64,000 nt of DNA from Taiwanofungus camphoratus (GCA_003999685.1 CP021222.1:2418001-2482000), one strand, 5' to 3'; positions 9,159 through 22,304 are shown, numbered from the stretch's first letter. The notes: generated by a model not told the origin, from the sequence alone. Program-made: numbers and translations.

Positions 9159-12100
9159 CTAAATCGGCTTGCGGCTGAGGATATCCTGAATATCAGAGAT
9201 TGTGTGCGCCGCCTCTATCGGTCCACCAGGGAGGATGCTGAGGCGTTGCTTCGTCGTGTTCAGCATCTGCTGCACACTAGACAGCACTCGAGCGATATAC
9301 GGTGAGATAAGTGGATCCTGTAGCCGGGTATCAGTAATGATGTATCGAAGCGCAATTTGAAAGTCTACGAACGGAAGTGTTGAGAGAGGATGCTGCTCGC
9401 TGTAGCCACCACATCGAGACTTTGAAGGAATCGTCAAGGGGCGACGTCTCCCCGACAACCGAAGATAGCTAATGAAACAGAATCAATGCCACATCGCCGG
9501 CAGGCTACTGCTTCAAGACTTACGCGATGGACAAGAGTAAGCACGACGGCTTGAGATAGAGGGCTTGGGCCATTCGAGGGCATAACGACGTCTGGATTTG
9601 ACTGTGCCAACAACTCACGGAGCTGTCGAATGTCCTGCGTACCCAGCACGGCAAGGTAGGTGTCATCCCACTCCTCAGTCTGTGCTGGAGGAGTGGAACG
9701 CATCATCTGCTGCTGTTGTGGCGGCAGTGGTGGTGGCGCAGTGGGATGAGAGGCTTGCGGAGCTGCAATGTTCGGCCCAAACCACGGTCCGTGCATAGGG
9801 GAAGCTTGCTGCTGCTGTTGCTGTTGGAACGGCCCATGTAGTTGAGCATGATACGGAGGAGTGTGGTTCATGGGAGGAATATTTGGGTTACGAAGGAGCT
9901 GAGACAGACTGCCAGTAGAGTGATGACCTCCAGACGGGCCCGGTGAAGTACGAGTTTGCATTGGATGGGGAACAGCGGGAGCATTTATGGTAAGGAATTT
10001 GATTTGGTCAGAAAGTAATTTGACTGATTGCTCGAGCTCGCGGATCAAGGTCTACAGAACGAAGAATCGATCGAAACTCAGAAATGAATGCAGGTGAAGG
10101 CTTACCTCCTGTCCTCTAAGAGCTTCGCTTTGCCATGTGATAACCTCTTTCTTCAAGTTCAAGATCTCGGAATGAATTTCTCGAGAAAGCTCTTGGTGCA
10201 TGGTAGAAGACTGCTGTGTGTATGCCGGAATGAGTGTCTTCGATATCGCGTCTTTGACCTGCCGTTCAATGACAGGTGTCACGGAAGAGGAGACCGTCCG
10301 GGCGATGTGAGAAGAAACGTCGGGGCGCAGTAACATTCTTTCGATCTCGTTCGGGAGATTCTATGAATAGAAATCAAGATCGAACAAGGATCAGGACCTC
10401 AAACAACATACTTGTTTCATGGAATCTGAGAGCCCCTTCGAGATCTGGTTATTGAGAGCCGCCTTCACTTCTGTCTTCGTGATGCTCTCCAGCGACGGTA
10501 ACACTGAACTCTGCACTTCGGCCTTGACTGCCATTTCCACGACACGAGTTGTATTTTTGGTCAGTTCTGTAGAAATGAGCTTCAAAATCTTTTCCTGCCG
10601 GACAAAATCGGCGGCCTGCTCATTGGCTCGAGCCTCTTCGAGGCGTTGATCTGCGCGAAAATGTTCAGTTTATAATCCGCACTGAGGAAATAAACTTCGC
10701 TCACGTTGTTTGTCAAGCTCCTTTCCAATAAGGCGTCCGATACGTGTATGGAGACTCTCTTCCACTTTTCTGATCTCTTTTGATAATGCAACGCCAAGAG
10801 GAGACTCATTGATTACTGAAGCGTCTCCACGAGGCTTGCTCTCCTTCTCCCTTTCGTCCTTCTCTTTCCATCCAACGTTTTTGCCCCTCGCATTCTTACC
10901 TTTTTGTTCCTGGATACGCCCGCTTTCTTCGCGTGCGTGCTCAGCTTCAACTTCCTCCGAGGGAGGCGTCTTCAGTCTCGGCGGAACTACGCTCGTAGTC
11001 ATGGAGTGTGGAGGTTGGGTGATCATACCACTCGTCACAATCTGAGATGGTTGCTGTCTCTGGGCCTTGGGTTCATCCACTGGCAGTGGCTGCGACGCCA
11101 TGTAGGATGGGAACCTGGCAGGAGCAGAAGCCAAAGCAGAATTGAACCATTCCTTGCGAATTAGAATCTGATCGACACCACTCGAGTGCACAGAGAATGC
11201 CACCAATGCCAAGTCACCTGGTGGAACTTTCGCAGCAACACAAGCAGCGTGGGCTTCTTCACCGGTAGGGTCTGCATCTGCAGTGAGTATGACGAAATGA
11301 ATGGTCGGTCTAGGCCCCCCAAACTCGAGAACTTGCTCGAAATAGGCCCCGCGCGCCAGTTCATCGCCTCCCGGAGAAGGAGCAGAGGTGTCGAAGTTGA
11401 TCTTAAATGCAATCATGCTATCTCTTCGGTTATTAGCAATCCAAAGAGTCTGTATCCTTGAGTCATAGCTGACGTGACCAAACATGTCGGGATCATCCTG
11501 ATTACCGTTGATGAATCTCACGGTCGAAAGGATGTTTCTGCCCATGATTGACAGAAGCTGGAAGGTAGTGCCGTTCTTGCGACCGACAATAACGCCACCT
11601 TCAACAAACGTCAAAGAGGAAGGCATTTCATCCCCACGAATCTTGTTTGTCCAAAAGGGTAGCTTGTCGTTGATGTTCCACATTGTCAAAGTGGAATCTT
11701 CTGAGATAGTAGCAAGCGCTGATCGCGGGACATCGAAATCGATCGCAACAATGGGCTTGTTCAAACTGTCAGGTTTACTGTGCGAACCAAGGTAAGTTTT
11801 GAAGTTGCTCACAGATGGTACGGAGAAGATCTGTCCTATACGGTGCAATTCAGCTTGGTGGATAGCATCGCCACCAAATACATGAGCTGCATCGTCGATG
11901 TTGATAAGATAGACGTTGGAATCTGATGCTACTGCAACCAGATCCTGCTGTTGAGGATGCCATTTGACAGCATGTAGGGCATCAGTGTCTGTTGGAGGAA
12001 GAACACATAGCATGACTTTTCCTCTGAAAAGGACACATTGAAGTCAAAGGCCGGAAGCATGATCGTGTGATACGCACGGTACGTCATCTGTAATTATCTC

Positions 12101-14022
12101 GGGCAACTCCCAGACGACAAACCCACCGTCCGAGGTCACTCCAGCAAGTCGATTGCCGTGCACGGACATGTCGCTCACCGCCACGGTTGAAGGGAACAAC
12201 GGCGGCAACTGAAGTAAGGTACGATCGCCACTGGATCGTGAGATGACACGGACACGACCTAGAGACATAGTGAGTTAACGACAACTGGCTCGAGCTATCA
12301 TTCTTACATACCTTTCGTCATCGCGTATGCAACCCAGTGAGTTGCACCGATCGTCGTTCCATGTAAGAAGGTAGAGTCAACCTTGACCAATGCTATAGCC
12401 GTGTTCTTGACAGCATCGCGGGGAGCTTGAATCTCGTCGAGAGGCTGAGAAATATCAAAGACGATACTTTGAGGTTGCGAGCTAAGCAGACAGAGTTGGA
12501 AAAAGACATATTCCTCATCTGTCACAAACAACATACCTAGGACTATTATTCTTACTACTCTTAGAACTACCACCACGAATCCTATTCTCGGAGCCTGTGT
12601 TCTTATATGTTTGCGCAGGGATTGGGGACTCCTTGTCTCTAGGTGCTAAGGGTCCAAATGGACCTTGTACTGTGGGCGACGGACCGACGGGAGATTCACC
12701 AGCTCTACGCTGCTGACGGATCTGAGCTTGAGGCTTGGGAGGGGATGCACGAGGGGGTGACGGCGCGTGGGAAGGCTGAGGCGGCAAGGGTCTAGGTGCC
12801 TTCATTTGTGCCGGCTCATTAGAGGCACCCGATTCTTCACCTGCAGTATATGGATCGTAAGGAGATACTAATGGAGGGTGAGCGGCTGGGGGCGGGCCTT
12901 GACCCCTTGTCAATTGGTCCATTAAATTTTCAACCGATTTGCGCTTGGGATCCACAGACATGGATGAGGCCCATTTCGGCTCTTCCGAGTCTCTTGAAAC
13001 GTTCATTTGTTGAGGAGGAGGCTTCCGCTTCGTGGTTGTACCCGAAATCTGCAGCGCATCAAAGGGAGAGATGAAATCAAAGATAGATGATCGTGCAGGC
13101 GAAGGGGCTCGCTGTTGTGTTGCAGCAGGTGGCTGAGTAACAGGCATGTCTCGAAGTCCCTCATGTGGCGCGTATGCAGAAGCTTCCCTCGAATGATAGT
13201 CGTTTTCAGGATGAGACAAAATATCCGTAACGGAGTGTACATAGGGCGGCGACGGGCCGGAAGTAGCTGGAATTACAGACGTGTGTTGAGGGTCGGCGTA
13301 ATTGTATTTTGGTGCACTACTGCTCTCGTTACATGCACGAAAGTGAAACAAATGAGAGGTCAGAAACCGGCATCGACTGAACCAATTCCCAGCCACTGCA
13401 GCAAGTCATAAAGCGGAATAGGAACTGGAGGGTGGCTACCAAGAGCAGTACGCCTACAGTGACGCATGGCTTGCACTAGGCATGAATGCAACACTCACCC
13501 AGACATTAATTGTTCCAACAGTAACTTGCCTTGAGACTCGCTGCTGGGCATACCCGCCCTCTGTGCGGACCCGGGAGGCGTAGGAATCTGTTGGGGTGGA
13601 ACTGGTCCACCTGCCGGCGCGGCCTGCGTACTGGAGGATGAGACGGCTCCAAGAAGAGACAACAACGCATTCTGCCTCTCTGCGGTTGGATTGCTGGGAG
13701 CCGATATAGATGAGGAAACAGAACCAGCATTCACAGAAGCTGGAGTGCCATGACCAGAATTGTTCGGCTCTTGAGGGCCAGAATAGATATGGGCACTACT
13801 GTTGCTCGGCTGTGGACTAACGTGAGAGGTAGATGGAGCATTCAATGTATGGAAAAGATTGTCAAGGTGACTAGTAGACGAAGATGGGAGAGTATCACGA
13901 TGGGATGGACCGGGAGACACGTGCGGATCGTTTAGCTGCGAGACTTTGAATGGCTGAGGGGGGGGCGGCGGCGGTGATGGACCTCGTGAAAAGACATTAT
14001 CTCGACTACTGATAGGATCCAT
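9159..14022 (-). CDS. EDC4: Enhancer of mRNA decapping 4 (Ge-1/Hedls) homologue
   Basis: EDC4 is the scaffold of the Dcp1-Dcp2 decapping complex in P-bodies. The first exon (14022 to about 13495) is Pro/Ser-rich with a conserved-looking helix at its end (AERQNALLSLLG, QGKLLLEQLMSG). The next long exon contains SIFDFISPFDAL and a basic Pro-rich tract. WD40-type beta-propeller sequence runs from about 12576 to 11161 (DALHAVKWHPQQQDLVAVAS, STLTMWNINDKLPFW). After it come acidic and basic low-complexity sequence, coiled-coil segments (about 10800-10050), a Gln/Pro-rich linker, and an all-helical carboxyl domain ending near DIQDILSRKPI at 9159. The order propeller, coiled coil, carboxyl helical domain is that of Ge-1. 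Several short introns separate the blocks. The SFT2 and EDC4 genes run in the same direction but are too far apart to share a transcript obviously. Confidence 0.88.
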
Positions 14023-16713
14023 TACAATTGTAGCGTTTTCAAGACCTTCAGGAATCAGAGGTTATCGAGGAGAGGGAAAGATTGATGAAGGCTCGCTCAA
14101 AGTTCATACTCTTACGCAGGCGCGACAACTGGAGGCCTCGTTGAGAACACGAGGACCATCGGCAAAATCCGATTATGTGTTACAAGTGGCGACAAACGCA
14201 AGGCTTGCCTCGCAGGACTACCACCATCACCACGAGTCTGGGGGCGCAATACCTTGCTATACATACGACCACCGAGCTTATAAAACCCACTCGTACGAGT
14301 GCAACGATGAGTTGCGGTCAAATGTCGCAAAGTCCGGATAATAGCTGTTCTGGCGACAGGTGGGTGGTCATTGGAACCTGCCAGGGCAATGTAAGCCAGA
14401 CAGGTTGTTCCCTGAGTCCTCAGCTCCTCGCGGCATCCGATGGTACCATAGCGCAGCGTGGTTCCATTGAGCACGCGCTTCTACAACCTACCACCACATG
14501 GCGTTGTACAGCTGCCGCTAGCATAACATAACAGACGATCTATGAATGGCAGCGATTTGGCTGGCTTTCGGTGAGATTTTATGAGTAACACGATGTAAGG
14601 ACCATAACGAACAGCATTCAGCGTCGGCAATGGGTAAGTCAATATCGTAGTGGTGTAGTGAGTGAGTAGCCTTGAGAGAGGTAGACATGATACAATGAAG
14701 CTGGAGAGAAATCTATGCGGTATAAAGCATAGCCAAAATGTCCACGGCAGACATTGTACCGGTGCACCAGTACAGTGGGATAAAACAGAATGGATCAGTG
14801 GTTCCAGAATTAAATGTTGATCGACAGTACTTGGCGGATTATACAAGGCGTATGCTTACAACGAGGCAACATCGAAAAGACCACCCCAGCATGTGTCTGC
14901 GTGCACTTGGGAGGTAGAGATGTTTCACCAGGTGCATGTGCAAACCTCGTTATGACGAAAGGATAGCAAAGGCAACCGGTACTGAGGTATTAGAAAGGGC
15001 TCGACTTTCGAAGGAACGGCAGTTGAAGCATTAGAGGAAACATAGCAATGAATAAAATTCCCTTGCCTTTGATGATTTCGTGATGAAAACCTGCTCATAC
15101 ACAAGCGTCAGTCATCAATGCATCTCAATATATCATGATGAAGACGGTGTCATAGATGCAACCGCAAAGCTTCGCCTATTTGGACTCATGGGCTGAGAGG
15201 ACTGGTCACCGCAGTACGAGTCGCACATGTTCGAAGGCACAGTCGAGTCCCTGCATCATAAGATAAGTACGACGGTGAAGCAGATTCCCGCGCCGGTCGT
15301 CCATGGAGCAGTTAAAGCGGCAACAAAAGTGCCGTCGTATGATGTTCCTGCTGATGTGACTCGTGTAAACAGGAGATACATACATGGAGCATTGATCGCA
15401 CAACGTAAAATCAAATTAGGACCTAATGGAGTAGCTTATAGAGCCGTATCACACACCGAAAAGAAGCACGCCAGCGTATGAAGGCTAGAATCATCGAGAC
15501 ACTTTTGCAGTGAGACAATATTGCGTTGTAAGGTAATTCTGCGTACCAAGCGGTAGGTGAGTTTAGTGATAAACCACTGCTAGATTGGAGAGCGAATTCA
15601 GCGGTCCAGTGTATTGGCGAGGAGACGAAAGGCTTTAGAAGGGAGAAGTTCCCCTAATGGCGTACTATGTTGATGGGCACCCGAGCGCTCAAAATGACAA
15701 GATAAACCGTATCAGGTTTTGTATAGTCTGCTGCCATTGCGAGACTTGTATACTAAAAATGATGCCCGTTGTGACATGGGTCCCGAGATATGAATGAAGT
15801 TGTTGAACGCAATGGAGAACGACGATGCAACCTAAGTAAAAGAGGTAAGAGCAGAAAATAGCGTATACGACTACAATGGTCGCATAGAGCAACCCTAGGA
15901 TGAACCATGCTTGAGGTCAAACCGAACGCTCAGTAATACACAATAGGAGCCAGTGGAAAATATGATCCCTCAACAAGCCAGAATGAGATCCAGAAGACTC
16001 TGGAATCCACTTAGAAGTCAGTAGTTCAACAGCCCACGGCAATATACTTCTAGCTGCCAAATATTGCTGGCCACATGTGCTTGGTATATACGCGTTGTGG
16101 TCCCCAGATCAAAATACATCGGAGCTGAACTCCTAATCTCACCACAGTAAGAATGGACCATAATTGATGGCTTCTTCAACCGCAAGCAGTCATGCAAGGA
16201 CTGACACTACTGCCTGCAGTGTCTTCTACGAGAGGTATAACATCTCGGCGGCTAGATCATCATGAGAAACTGCAAAGTGACATGCGTGGCCGGATGTCCA
16301 CCAGCCGTAAAAGTGCCCTGGAGCTGGAGCGTACGAGATGTCTGATGTCGGCAGACGAGGCCACCTGATAACCCGGGCGCCCGTACAGCCCTGAATGATG
16401 ACAGACATTCAGACTGGATCACCACTGTCATATGGGACTATTCATCGAAGGACTGGTAAATATACCGTGTATCCACAGGTACCAGAACTATGATTAGACG
16501 CAACCGCAGGCCATCACAGAAGTAGGAACCAGCCAATATCACGCTAGGACAAACTTAGTTTCGCTGAGTTACGATCCGGAGAGAAATGTAGGAGCACGTG
16601 CCTGGAGATCGAAACACTTAAAAGACGAGCTGAAGCGTTTGCGGTCTGCAGAGTTCAGGCAGATACCTCAGATCTCTACAATTACAGTCGCTGCAAGCTC
16701 AATTTCTATCACA
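14023..16713. other. 2.7 kb region without a convincing gene
   Basis: The region contains the EDC4 promoter on its left and the metallothionein promoter on its right. ORFs at 14112-14474 and 14481-14846 (-) read as unstructured translations with no motif, and neither can be extended by plausible splicing. One small plus-strand ORF at 15227-15481 is listed separately. No tRNA or repeat was recognised. A non-coding transcript is possible but unsupported. Confidence 0.45.
15227..15481 (+). CDS. Hypothetical small protein (84 residues)
   Basis: I do not recognise this protein. It runs from a real position in the gene-poor interval to a stop at 15479-15481, with no intron needed, and reads as a soluble, basic, fairly balanced sequence (VKQIPAPVVHGAVKAATK in the middle, ending in HTEKKHASV). 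The composition is more protein-like than the antisense ORF over the same bases. There is no signal peptide, Cys pattern or membrane segment. It could be a lineage-specific gene, the remnant of an exon, or chance. There is no supporting neighbour. Confidence 0.3.
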   Translation: MFEGTVESLHHKISTTVKQIPAPVVHGAVKAATKVPSYDVPADVTRVNRRYIHGALIAQRKIKLGPNGVAYRAVSHTEKKHASV

Positions 16714-16927
16714 ATGTTCACTGTCAGTTATCCTTACTTTCTTGATACTCACTACTGAGAGGTGTATCCACTTGTTAGACCGTCGAGGTCCCCAAGAACT
16801 ACGCCGCTTGTGGTGTCAGCTCTTGCAGCTGTGGGGAAAGGTATGCATGGGTTGTAGCCAGTAAGCCAATAACGTTGCTAATGTTCTCTGTAGCTGCAGC
16901 TGTAAGCCTGAAGAGTGCAAGTGCTAA
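16714..16927 (+). CDS. Metallothionein, 34 residues, three exons
   Basis: Fungal metallothioneins are tiny cytosolic Cys-rich proteins that bind Cu(I) and sometimes Cd or Zn. ATG at 16714-16716 opens a nine-base exon (MFT). An intron at 16723-16778 follows, then exon 16779-16840, an intron at 16841-16893, and exon 16894-16927 ending in TAA. The spliced product has seven Cys in the order C-x4-C-x-C-x3-C-x-C-x4-C-x-C (residues 14, 19, 21, 25, 27, 32, 34), with the core CGVSSCSCGESCSCK. This spacing is the classic seven-Cys copper-thionein layout of mushroom metallothioneins such as those of ectomycorrhizal fungi. There are no aromatic residues after Tyr11. An A/T-rich TTAAAAG element lies about 95 bp upstream. 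No clear Ace1-type copper site was found. The Cys spacing and three clean splice junctions make this firm despite its size. Confidence 0.9.
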
Positions 16928-17233
16928 GCGCTTCGCAACGATACACATGCCCATGCACACTTATTCTGTGCTTCGCGCACTCTTCAATAACACAGTCTAT
17001 GATGTTTCGGGAGACTAGCGGCTGATAGAGATTTACAATCTTGTTTTCTGCATATTGAAAATTAAAAATTGAACATTGCACTGCGAATTCAGAAACTGGT
17101 TGATGACATCTAAGAAAAAAAAATTGTTAGCTGCTGGGAATTGAATAAATCCAAGAACTTCAATCAGTACATTAGATACTTCGACAAGAAACAAGGTCCG
17201 ATCGCAGTGAAACCAACATTGAACGCGACATAT
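16928..17233. other. Convergent intergenic region (metallothionein / BET4)
   Basis: No gene is seen. It contains an A-run at about 17113-17123 and AT-rich sequence that probably serve 3' end formation for both converging genes. Confidence 0.4.
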
Positions 17234-18705
17234 CTAGATTTTCAGTTTCTGGACTCCCACGGCTATAACTGTTGTCAGATAAGATGGGTCATCTGCGGCA
17301 AAACAGAGCTCACACAGGTCTTCATATCTCTGCTTCCGTTGCGTGTCTATGTTTTGCAGACTTCTTAATAGTCCCATGCACCCCTCAATCAACTCCTTCC
17401 GCTCTGAATCGTGAAGCATCGATGCATGATTCCGCAGGAGAAGCCGCTCGTAGAATACCAGCGACTCCATGCACCCTGAAAGCAAATGAAATGAGCAACA
17501 CAGGGTATGGTAGCCGCAACCATTACTGCCGCACATTTACTGTCAGGCTGTTCATCTAGCAATTCATGAATCGAGAAAATCTCCCTCTTGAGCATCTCGT
17601 GATCATCGCCTTGGGTATCGATAAGATAACAAACACCGAAGAATGCTGTGTCAATGACTCACCGCGTCCTACAAGCCATCGGTGGTATATCCAGACGCTC
17701 TGATCATCTGGGTCCGTGTACATGGCATTCTTCACTAGCTCGAACTCTATCATAATTATTGAGCTATAGCAAGACCAGGCGTATGTATTCAGAGGCATAT
17801 ACGCGCTTGTGGCTTACCTTCTTCTCTTGACCTATTGCAGTCTAACTTGCCAGCCTCCCAAACTGAGGATAGTACTTTGGAGCGTTGATGCCAGGCGCTA
17901 AAATTCGAGAAGTTGGCCTCAATCTTCCGAGTTGTATATGCTAGCTCGGCCAGCTCAGTTTGCTGGACCGGCATACTACTCAATACGTAGCGACGATAAT
18001 TCCATGCAAGGACTAGTGGTATCAGCTGTGAGCCAAGGCAAAAGAAACAGCAGAAGGCTAATTGGGGCTTACAGTTCCGCGCATCGGCATCCAGCATCTT
18101 CTCGACGACGAAAAGTTCCTTATTCCAGTTCGCCTTCCTCCAACCATCTGGTTCGGTATCAGATGGTCCGTCGGGAACGCTTTCAAGACACCATCTGCGG
18201 TGGTTCCAAATCCAATAAACTTTGGGGTGTTGCTTCAGGTGAGTGGTGGTGAGTGATAAGTCATCAGACAGAATGTCATTGACTTCGGAAGCAGAACTGG
18301 GCAGCAGGACCTCACGCAAAAACTACACAGTTATATAAGCAAGATACATACCAGTTTGGGAAGATACCTCGTAGCAAGATGTTTCGCCTGTAATTCCAGA
18401 TTGTGTAAAACTCTGGATTGACATGTAATACTCGGGTAGTGAGATCAAATGCACCCTTGCTCCAGTCCTTGTTCTTCTTCTACACAAAGTAGCGTTGCGT
18501 GATAGATGTGAGCCACGGAATGCGTCGATACAACTGACCTTGGTGAGAACGTCTTCAGTCAAAGCTAGATATTCTTTCAGCTTGGCTTGCTCCCGCCGTT
18601 TCCTAGCTTCCAGCGCTTCCCGAGAATATTGTACGCGTTTGACACCATGCTAAGCAAACACGTCAGCCCAAGGCACTAGGACGACAATTGCAGTCCACAA
18701 ACCAT
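17234..18705 (-). CDS. BET4: Rab geranylgeranyltransferase alpha subunit
   Basis: Bet4 pairs with Bet2 to attach geranylgeranyl groups to Rab GTPases presented by the escort protein. The first exon appears to be only the ATG (18703-18705). A 53-nt intron (18650-18702) follows, and the next exon reads HGVKRVQYSREALEARKRRE, the usual beginning of this family. Protein prenyltransferase alpha repeats are plain: NPEFYTIWNYRRNIL, HPKVYWIWNHRRWCLE, LAWNYRRYVLS, NFSAWHQRSKVL and DQSVWIYHRWLVGR. The carboxyl part after ERLLLRNHASML lacks the leucine-rich repeat and Ig-like domains of animal enzymes, as in other fungi. At least six short introns are needed. It is divergent from SYF1 with 188 bp between start codons. 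Confidence 0.9.
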
Positions 18706-18893
18706 GGTTGAAGATATGGCTGAGGAGAGCGCAACGCGTTTGGATTGTCAAGTGCCGTGGGAATTTTGATCATACTTTACCGTACCACTTAGCAGACACT
18801 CGAGTCGCAAGTGGACGACCTGAACGTTCCAAACGGTCACGGAAGAGCCCTCTGCGATTTTGGACCCTCCTTGCCAGATAATTGGCAGTCAAT
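18706..18893. promoter_or_regulatory. Shared divergent promoter BET4 / SYF1
   Basis: This 188-bp gap separates two start codons that point away from each other, so both promoters and 5' UTRs must fit in it. No TATA box is obvious. Confidence 0.5.
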
Positions 18894-21800
18894 ATGCCTT
18901 CTCTTGTCGTGAATACTCCGTCTTTGGACTCCTTAACTGCTCATTTCCCTCTCACATTTCCCGTTCCGACACCGACCACTCACCCGGACCTGGTCTCTAC
19001 CAAAGACATTCTTCGCGAGGAAGACCTGCTCCGCAATCCATTCTCTCTGCGTCACTGGTGGTCCGCAATACAAAACGTTAAAGAGGCTTCTGCTGCTCAG
19101 CAAAAGATCGAGGGACCTTCCGACTTGCGTCCTGAAGTTGCAGCCTTGCTTGGTCCACTTGCATCGCCAATTGCTTGCAAGTCCCTCCAGCGCCTGACGT
19201 ATTTGTATGAAGCGGCCCTCGTGCAGTTTCCGATCTCATTCAAGCTATGGAAGTCTTACCTGCAAACCCGGATGTCTTTCGTTCTGGGGAGACTTATAGT
19301 AAGGAAAAAGGCTGGTGGAAGGAAGAAGTTCCCGGAGATGGGAGAGGCTTTGGAGGACGAGAAGGAGGATGTGGAACAGTGGGAAGGCGGGCTCGATGGT
19401 ATCGTCGGTTGGCAAGAGTGGAAGGCCTTAGTTGCAACATTCGAACGTGCTCTAATGTGGTTACCCAAAGTATGTCGCGCAAATAATATCGTCATGAACT
19501 CCATCCCTGACAACGAGGACTCAGATGCCTCGGATTTGGCTGCTATACGTATCTATCTTCAACCATCCTTTCTGTCCCCCGCTCATCTCACACACGCACG
19601 CACGCCGCACCTACGATCGCGCCCTTCGCACTCTCCCACCTTCCCTACATATCCGAATATGGGCTCGCTATCTTCTATGGTCTGAGGCAAGGGGAGGTGC
19701 TACTACAGTGGCGGTGTATCGACGCTATCTTTCTGTTGACCCCAGTATCACCGAACGTTACACTGCGATCCTTCTTTCCGAAAATAATCCTGATCCACGG
19801 CCACTCGAAGCAGCTAAGTTGCTTCTCTCCCTAGCTCGCAAAGCTTCAAGAGGAGAATACACGAGCCCGGAGGGTAAAAGCTCATACCAGTTACTTGGCG
19901 ACTTCTTGGACGTAGTGGAGCAGCATGCGGAGGAAGTAGGGATGGATGTGGACGATACAGATGAATCGCATGAGTTATATGCTAAAGCTGAGGAAGAGGA
20001 AGCTGCAATGTCCAAGCAATCTGCAGAGACAGCTTCTGTGAATGGCCAGCTTATCCGTTTTGCGGGTCCCGCCGTTAACATGTCCTCCGATGGTAAGACA
20101 CCACTTCCAGCTTACGACGAAGACGAGGATCCCATAAGTACACGCAAACTCAATATCGAACGGATTGTGCACAAAGATGGGTTGGACGTGTATAAAGACC
20201 AGGCTGGGCGTTTATGGACGGGCTTGGCAACATATTGGATCAAGCGGGGCGAGTTTGACCGTGCTAAAATGACATTCGAAAGCGGAATCGGATCTGTGCT
20301 CACGATCAAAGACTTCACGCAGATATTCGACGCCTACGCCGAATTCTCTGAAAGCCTCATAAGCGCAATGATGGAGAGTCTTGCTAACCCAGACGAAGAA
20401 GAGGATGAGGACAATGTCAAGGAGACAGAGGCCGAGTTGGATGCCAGGATGAAGGAGTTTGAGGAGCTGATGGACCGGAGGCCATTCTTAGTGAACGATG
20501 TACTGCTCAGGAGGAATCCGAATGATGTCCAGGAGTGGGAGAAACGAGTAGCGTTATGGGGCGATAACGACGAGAAGGTCTGTAAATTATTTTATTATCA
20601 TACAATTTCTGCTGGCGTTTTAATCTAATCTTCACTTCAGGTGGCAGAGACATATACTCAAGCGCTCTCCACGGTCGCCCCCCGCAGAGCAACAGCTAAC
20701 TTCCACCGTCTATTCATCAATTTTGCGAAGTTCTATGAAGAAGGTGGGACTACTGGACAGGCTGAGCAAGATCTTGATAGCGCTCGGAAGGTGTTGGAAA
20801 AGGCTACCAAGGTCAATTTCAAAGCGGTCGATGAATTAGCAGAAGTGTGGTGTGAGTGGGCGGAGATGGAGATCCGGCACGAGTATGTATTATGCGAAGT
20901 TCTAAATGGAAGAAGGCTGACACTCGCACGCAGGAATTACGATGAGGCCATCAGAGTGATGCAGCGTGCTGCGGTCATTCCGAAAAATGCTAAAATCAAT
21001 TACCACGACCACGTAAGTTCAAATGGCCGTACGAGGACAGCCGATAACTAAAGATTACCCAGTCATTGTCTGTTCAAGCTCGGCTGTTCAAGTCACTCAA
21101 GCTATGGTCATTCTATGTAGATCTCGAAGAATCCCTCGGGACGGTTGAAACAACAAAAGCAGTGTACGACAGGATCATGGAATTGCGCATTGCAAATGCC
21201 CAGATCATCGTCAACTACGCTTCTTTCCTTGAGGACAACCAATACTTCGAGGAGTCGTTCAAGGTACGTGTCTTGGAGAGCTGTCCAGAACGGCGTGGAT
21301 GACTTACTTTGGTAATAGGTATACGAGCGTGGTACTGAATTATTCACATTCCCGGTGTCGTTTGAGATCTGGAATATTTATCTGGCTAAGTTTGTCAAGC
21401 GATATGTGAGTGTCTTCTTCCCTTTTCGTATCCACAGATGGATCTCACATCCACTCTAGGGTGGGTCCAAGGTCGAGCGCGCGCGGGATCTTTTTGAACA
21501 AGCACTCGAAAAGTGTCCGCCGAAGTCGTGTAAATCGATATTCCTCATGTATGCCGCTTACGAGGAGGAATTTGGCCTGGCCAAGCGAGCAATGTCTGTG
21601 TACGATCGTGCAACAAGTGTTGTCCAAGACGAAGACAAGTTCGAGGTACAATGACTTGACTCGGCTATGACATAATTTCTAACCAAGTTTCGTTAGCTAT
21701 TCACGATCTACATTGCGAAAGCTACAGCCAATTATGGTCTCCCCGCAACCCGACCAATATACGAACGGGCCTTGGAAATCCTCCCGGACAAACAGACAGC

Positions 21801-22260
21801 AGAGATGTGTCTTCGTTTCGCCTCCATGGAACGAAAACTCGGCGAGATTGATCGTGCTCGTGCCATCTACGCCCATGCCTCCCAATTTTGCGATCCTCGT
21901 GTCAATCCGAAATTTTGGGCGGAGTGGAACAGCTTCGAGATCGAGACGGGTTCAGAGGACACGTTCCGTGAAATGCTGCGCATCAAGCGGAGTGTACAAG
22001 CGCAGTTCAATACAGAGGCGTCCTATTTGGCGGCGCAGATGGCGACAAAGGAGGGGATGGGGGTGATGGTGGAGGACGCGGCCGTACCGGCGGATCCTAT
22101 GGCTGCTGCCGAACGACAGGCGGGCGGAGTCAAGGGGCCTGCGTTCGTCTCTGCCAAACAAAATCCTGTTGTACAGCAAGAGCAAGCCGACGAGGGACAT
22201 CGCACATCTGGGCAGGCCAACGCGGAAGAAATACATATATCGGACGATGAGGATCTGTAA
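18894..22260 (+). CDS. SYF1: Pre-mRNA splicing factor Syf1 (XAB2 homologue)
   Basis: Syf1 is a HAT/TPR-repeat scaffold of the Prp19-associated (NineTeen) complex in the spliceosome. The start is the ATG at 18894. The first exon reads EEDLLRNPFSLRHWWSAIQ and YLYEAALVQFPISFKLWKSYL, typical of the first HAT repeats. Later exons give TYDRALRTLPPSLHIRIWARY, the linker DEDEDPISTRKLNIERIV, RLWTGLATYWIKRGEFDRAK, LFKSLKLWSFYVDLEESLG and KFWAEWNSFEIETGSEDTFR. The acidic tail ends EIHISDDEDL at 22260. About seven introns are needed. It ends tail to tail with the next gene, 44 bp apart. Confidence 0.93.
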
Positions 22261-22304
22261 TATGTTGCTGTATCTGTAGCCTTTTCCTGCTGCATTCTCA
22301 TGTA

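Noticed and set aside
14112-14846. Minus-strand ORFs of 120 and 121 codons
   Set aside because: No motif, no plausible start context or splicing, and composition like chance translation.
16540-16713. Copper-response (Ace1-type) site upstream of the metallothionein
   Set aside because: GCTG cores are present but the bases before them do not fit the consensus.
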